DNA from: Hellea sp964576765
GTDB taxonomy: Bacteria > Pseudomonadota > Alphaproteobacteria > Caulobacterales > Maricaulaceae
Direction of reading: 5' to 3'
Length of the DNA stretch: 7,952 nt
Assembly (NCBI GenBank): GCA_964576765.1
Contig: CAZNWH010000098.1
Coordinates: 1 to 7,952 of the forward strand
The notes below the pieces were generated by a model. The model ran no database searches. It worked only from the letters and a program-made list of their open reading frames with translations, and was not told where the DNA came from. This document shows, one piece after another, positions 6,840-7,952 of the stretch (the first letter of the stretch is position 1; each line of letters begins with the position of its first letter). A program made the position numbers and the translations under genes.

Positions 6840-6853
6840 TTCGCTATAGTTAA
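6840..6853 (+). promoter_or_regulatory. Candidate -10 promoter element of the M48 metalloprotease gene
   Basis: TTCGCTATAGTTAA, identical over 14 bases to the element in front of phhA. The TATAGT hexamer (6845-6850) predicts a start near 6857 and a leader of about 35 nt containing the ribosome binding site at 6882-6886. No convincing -35 box is seen at 16-18 bp. Confidence 0.5.
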
Positions 6854-6881
6854 TTCAACTAGGTATTAGATGCGTCTTTAT

Positions 6882-6886
6882 GGAGA
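6882..6886 (+). promoter_or_regulatory. Ribosome binding site deciding the M48 start
   Basis: GGAGA ends 5 nt before the ATG at 6892. The earlier in-frame ATG at 6880 overlaps this site and has no Shine-Dalgarno sequence of its own, so 6892 is preferred. Confidence 0.65.
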
Positions 6887-6891
6887 ACAAT

Positions 6892-7836
6892 ATGTGGTGC
6901 AATCATGATCATCATCAGCATGAGGAAGAATGCTCGTCCGAAGAGAAAGAATTGCTTGAAAGGCGTAGTCTTGTCCAAGGTTTGGCTGCAGGAGGTCTGC
7001 TCACTGTAACGGGATCGTCCTTAGCTGGATGTGCCACCAACGCTGAAACAGGAGCTAGACAGTTACTCTTAGTCGGAGATGGCCAGTTAAGCCAAATGGC
7101 GGCGGCTTCGTGGCTTGATGCTAAAAGTAAAGTTCCTACATCAAATGATCCACGTTATACGAACCGACTTAAAAATATTGGGTCTCGTATAGCTCGCGGA
7201 GCGAATAAAGAAAACGAAGTTTGGGATTATGAGGTCTTTGATAAAGAGACAAAAAATGCCTTTGTTCTTCCCGGCAACAGAGTCGGGTTCTATAAAGGGA
7301 TGATGGACTTTACCGATAATGATGATCAGGTCGCTGCGATTATGGGACATGAAGTTGGCCACGTCACCGGCAAGCATGCTGCGGAACGTGTCAGTACTCA
7401 AATGGCAGGACAATTGGCTGTTGTTGGTGGAACAATTCTCGCGGGATCACAAGCAGCCAAAAGGTGTAATAATTTGGGAGGGGCTCAGCGTAATAATTGC
7501 TTGCGTTCAGCTAACAGAAATACCCAACTTATAAATGGGGCATTAGGCATGGGTTTTCAGCTTGGGATTTTAATGCCGTTTTCACGAAGACATGAAAGTC
7601 AGTCAGATCTGCTAGGGGCGAAATATATGCACAAAGCTGGCTATGATGCCTATCAATCTGTGAAGTTATGGGAAAAGATGGCGGAAAACAGCCCGCGTCG
7701 TCAGCCCGAATTCTTGTCGACACACCCAGACCCAAGCCGCCGTGCTCGGGATTTACATAATTATATTAGCTTGCAGGAAAAACTTGGATCTCAAGGATGG
7801 CAGTCCATAAAGCTGCCTAAAGTAAAAAAAGGCTAA
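6892..7836 (+). CDS. M48-family zinc metalloprotease, predicted lipoprotein (LoiP/YcaL/BepA-like peptidase domain)
   Basis: A 314-residue protease, expected on the periplasmic side of the envelope and, by family knowledge, in quality control of envelope proteins. The zinc site is HEVGH at residues 153-157 (in IMGHEVGHVTGKHAAERVS) with the third ligand Glu235 in RRHESQSDLLGAKY. The family's late HP block is STHPDPSRR near 276-284. There is no TPR domain like that of BepA. The N-terminus has a Cys/His-rich stretch (residues 3-14), then ERRSLVQG with an Arg pair resembling a Tat motif, a hydrophobic stretch, and a clear lipobox SLAGC with Cys47 as the lipidated residue. Position +2 is Ala, so outer-membrane sorting is likely. 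An insert with Cys192 and Cys203 lies between the two halves of the zinc site. The ATG at 6892 is chosen over 6880 on ribosome-binding grounds; both give the same mature protein. It is divergent from the AsmA gene and followed by a strong terminator. Confidence 0.93.
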   Translation: MWCNHDHHQHEEECSSEEKELLERRSLVQGLAAGGLLTVTGSSLAGCATNAETGARQLLLVGDGQLSQMAAASWLDAKSKVPTSNDPRYTNRLKNIGSRIARGANKENEVWDYEVFDKETKNAFVLPGNRVGFYKGMMDFTDNDDQVAAIMGHEVGHVTGKHAAERVSTQMAGQLAVVGGTILAGSQAAKRCNNLGGAQRNNCLRSANRNTQLINGALGMGFQLGILMPFSRRHESQSDLLGAKYMHKAGYDAYQSVKLWEKMAENSPRRQPEFLSTHPDPSRRARDLHNYISLQEKLGSQGWQSIKLPKVKKG

Positions 7837-7860
7837 CTGTTTTACATATCGGGCTTGAAG

Positions 7861-7897
7861 ATGGGCGGTGCTTGGTTTAAAGCCCGCCCATTCTTTT
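7861..7897 (+). terminator. Rho-independent terminator of the M48 gene
   Basis: ATGGGCGG, a bulged T, GCTT, loop GGTTTA, AAGC, CCGCCCAT: a 12-bp GC-rich stem with one bulge, followed by TCTTTT. It lies 25 nt after the M48 stop codon and ends only 4 nt before the tRNA. Confidence 0.85.
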
Positions 7898-7901
7898 AGG
7901 A

Positions 7902-7952
7902 GCCGCCTTAGCTCAGTTGGTTAGAGCGCTGGTTTGTGGAACCAGAGGTCCT
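7902..7952 (+). tRNA. tRNA-His(GTG), 5' part, cut by the window edge
   Basis: The cloverleaf reads as a 5' acceptor strand GCCGCCT (7902-7908), T8 and A9, D-stem GCTC/GAGC (7911-7914 and 7924-7927), and anticodon stem CTGGT/ACCAG (7929-7933 and 7941-7945) around the loop TTGTGGA, giving anticodon GTG (7936-7938), histidine. The T-arm and 3' acceptor strand lie past the window. The base before the acceptor (7901) is A, not the G-1 that nearly all bacterial tRNA-His genes encode; a clade of Alphaproteobacteria is known to have lost G-1. The gene follows the M48 terminator with almost no space for a separate promoter. Confidence 0.93.

Noticed and set aside
6880..6891. ATG at 6880 as the M48 start
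   Set aside because: It overlaps the GGAGA site used by the ATG at 6892 and has no upstream Shine-Dalgarno sequence; the mature lipoprotein is the same either way.
1..7952. A new defence, mobile or biosynthetic system
   Set aside because: All protein genes belong to known families with intact motifs; no repeat-spacer array, transposase, integrase, toxin-antitoxin pair or clustered unknown genes were seen on either strand. The tRNA at the right edge could be an integration site, but its 3' end is outside the window.

Overview
The window reads as a piece of ordinary chromosome from a moderate-GC alphaproteobacterium. The lineage call rests on four things: the type of MDR oxidoreductase, the AsmA-family protein, CTATAG-type -10 elements, and a tRNA-His gene with no encoded G at position -1, a trait known from an alphaproteobacterial clade. 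No insertion sequence, phage gene, CRISPR array or toxin-antitoxin pair is visible. I cannot name the genus.

Layout: (1) 2-1141, minus: an MDR-family (quinone oxidoreductase-like) dehydrogenase, complete, its stop codon almost at the window edge. (2) 1142-1296: a divergent intergenic region holding a strong match to a sigma-54 (-24/-12) promoter that points into (3) 1297-2445, plus: a membrane acyltransferase of the acyltransferase-3 (OafA-like) family, AT-rich compared with its neighbours. (4) 2455-3336, minus: phenylalanine 4-hydroxylase (phhA), convergent with the acyltransferase across a 9-bp gap. (5) 3445-6696, minus: a 1083-residue AsmA-family envelope protein with about six internal repeats of about 75 residues. 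(6) 6697-6891: a divergent intergenic region with promoter elements and four CATG-centred boxes. (7) 6892-7836, plus: an M48 zinc metalloprotease predicted to be a lipoprotein, with an unusual His/Cys-rich stretch before its signal sequence. (8) 7861-7897: a strong intrinsic terminator. (9) 7902 to the window end: the 5' two thirds of a tRNA-His(GTG) gene.

The genes do not form one pathway. The AsmA protein and the M48 lipoprotease are divergently transcribed and both act in the cell envelope (lipid traffic and protein quality control, by family knowledge). The acyltransferase also probably modifies an envelope glycan or lipid. PhhA is amino-acid catabolism (Phe to Tyr), and the MDR enzyme is a soluble NAD(P)H oxidoreductase of unknown substrate.

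I found no convincing evidence for a new multi-gene system. The points most worth checking are the sigma-54 promoter lying on the acyltransferase start codon (predicting a leaderless mRNA), the modular AsmA repeats, the His/Cys-rich leader of the M48 protease, and the G-1-less tRNA-His directly behind a terminator. No gene-free stretch exceeds 300 bases; the longest are 1142-1296 and 6697-6891.
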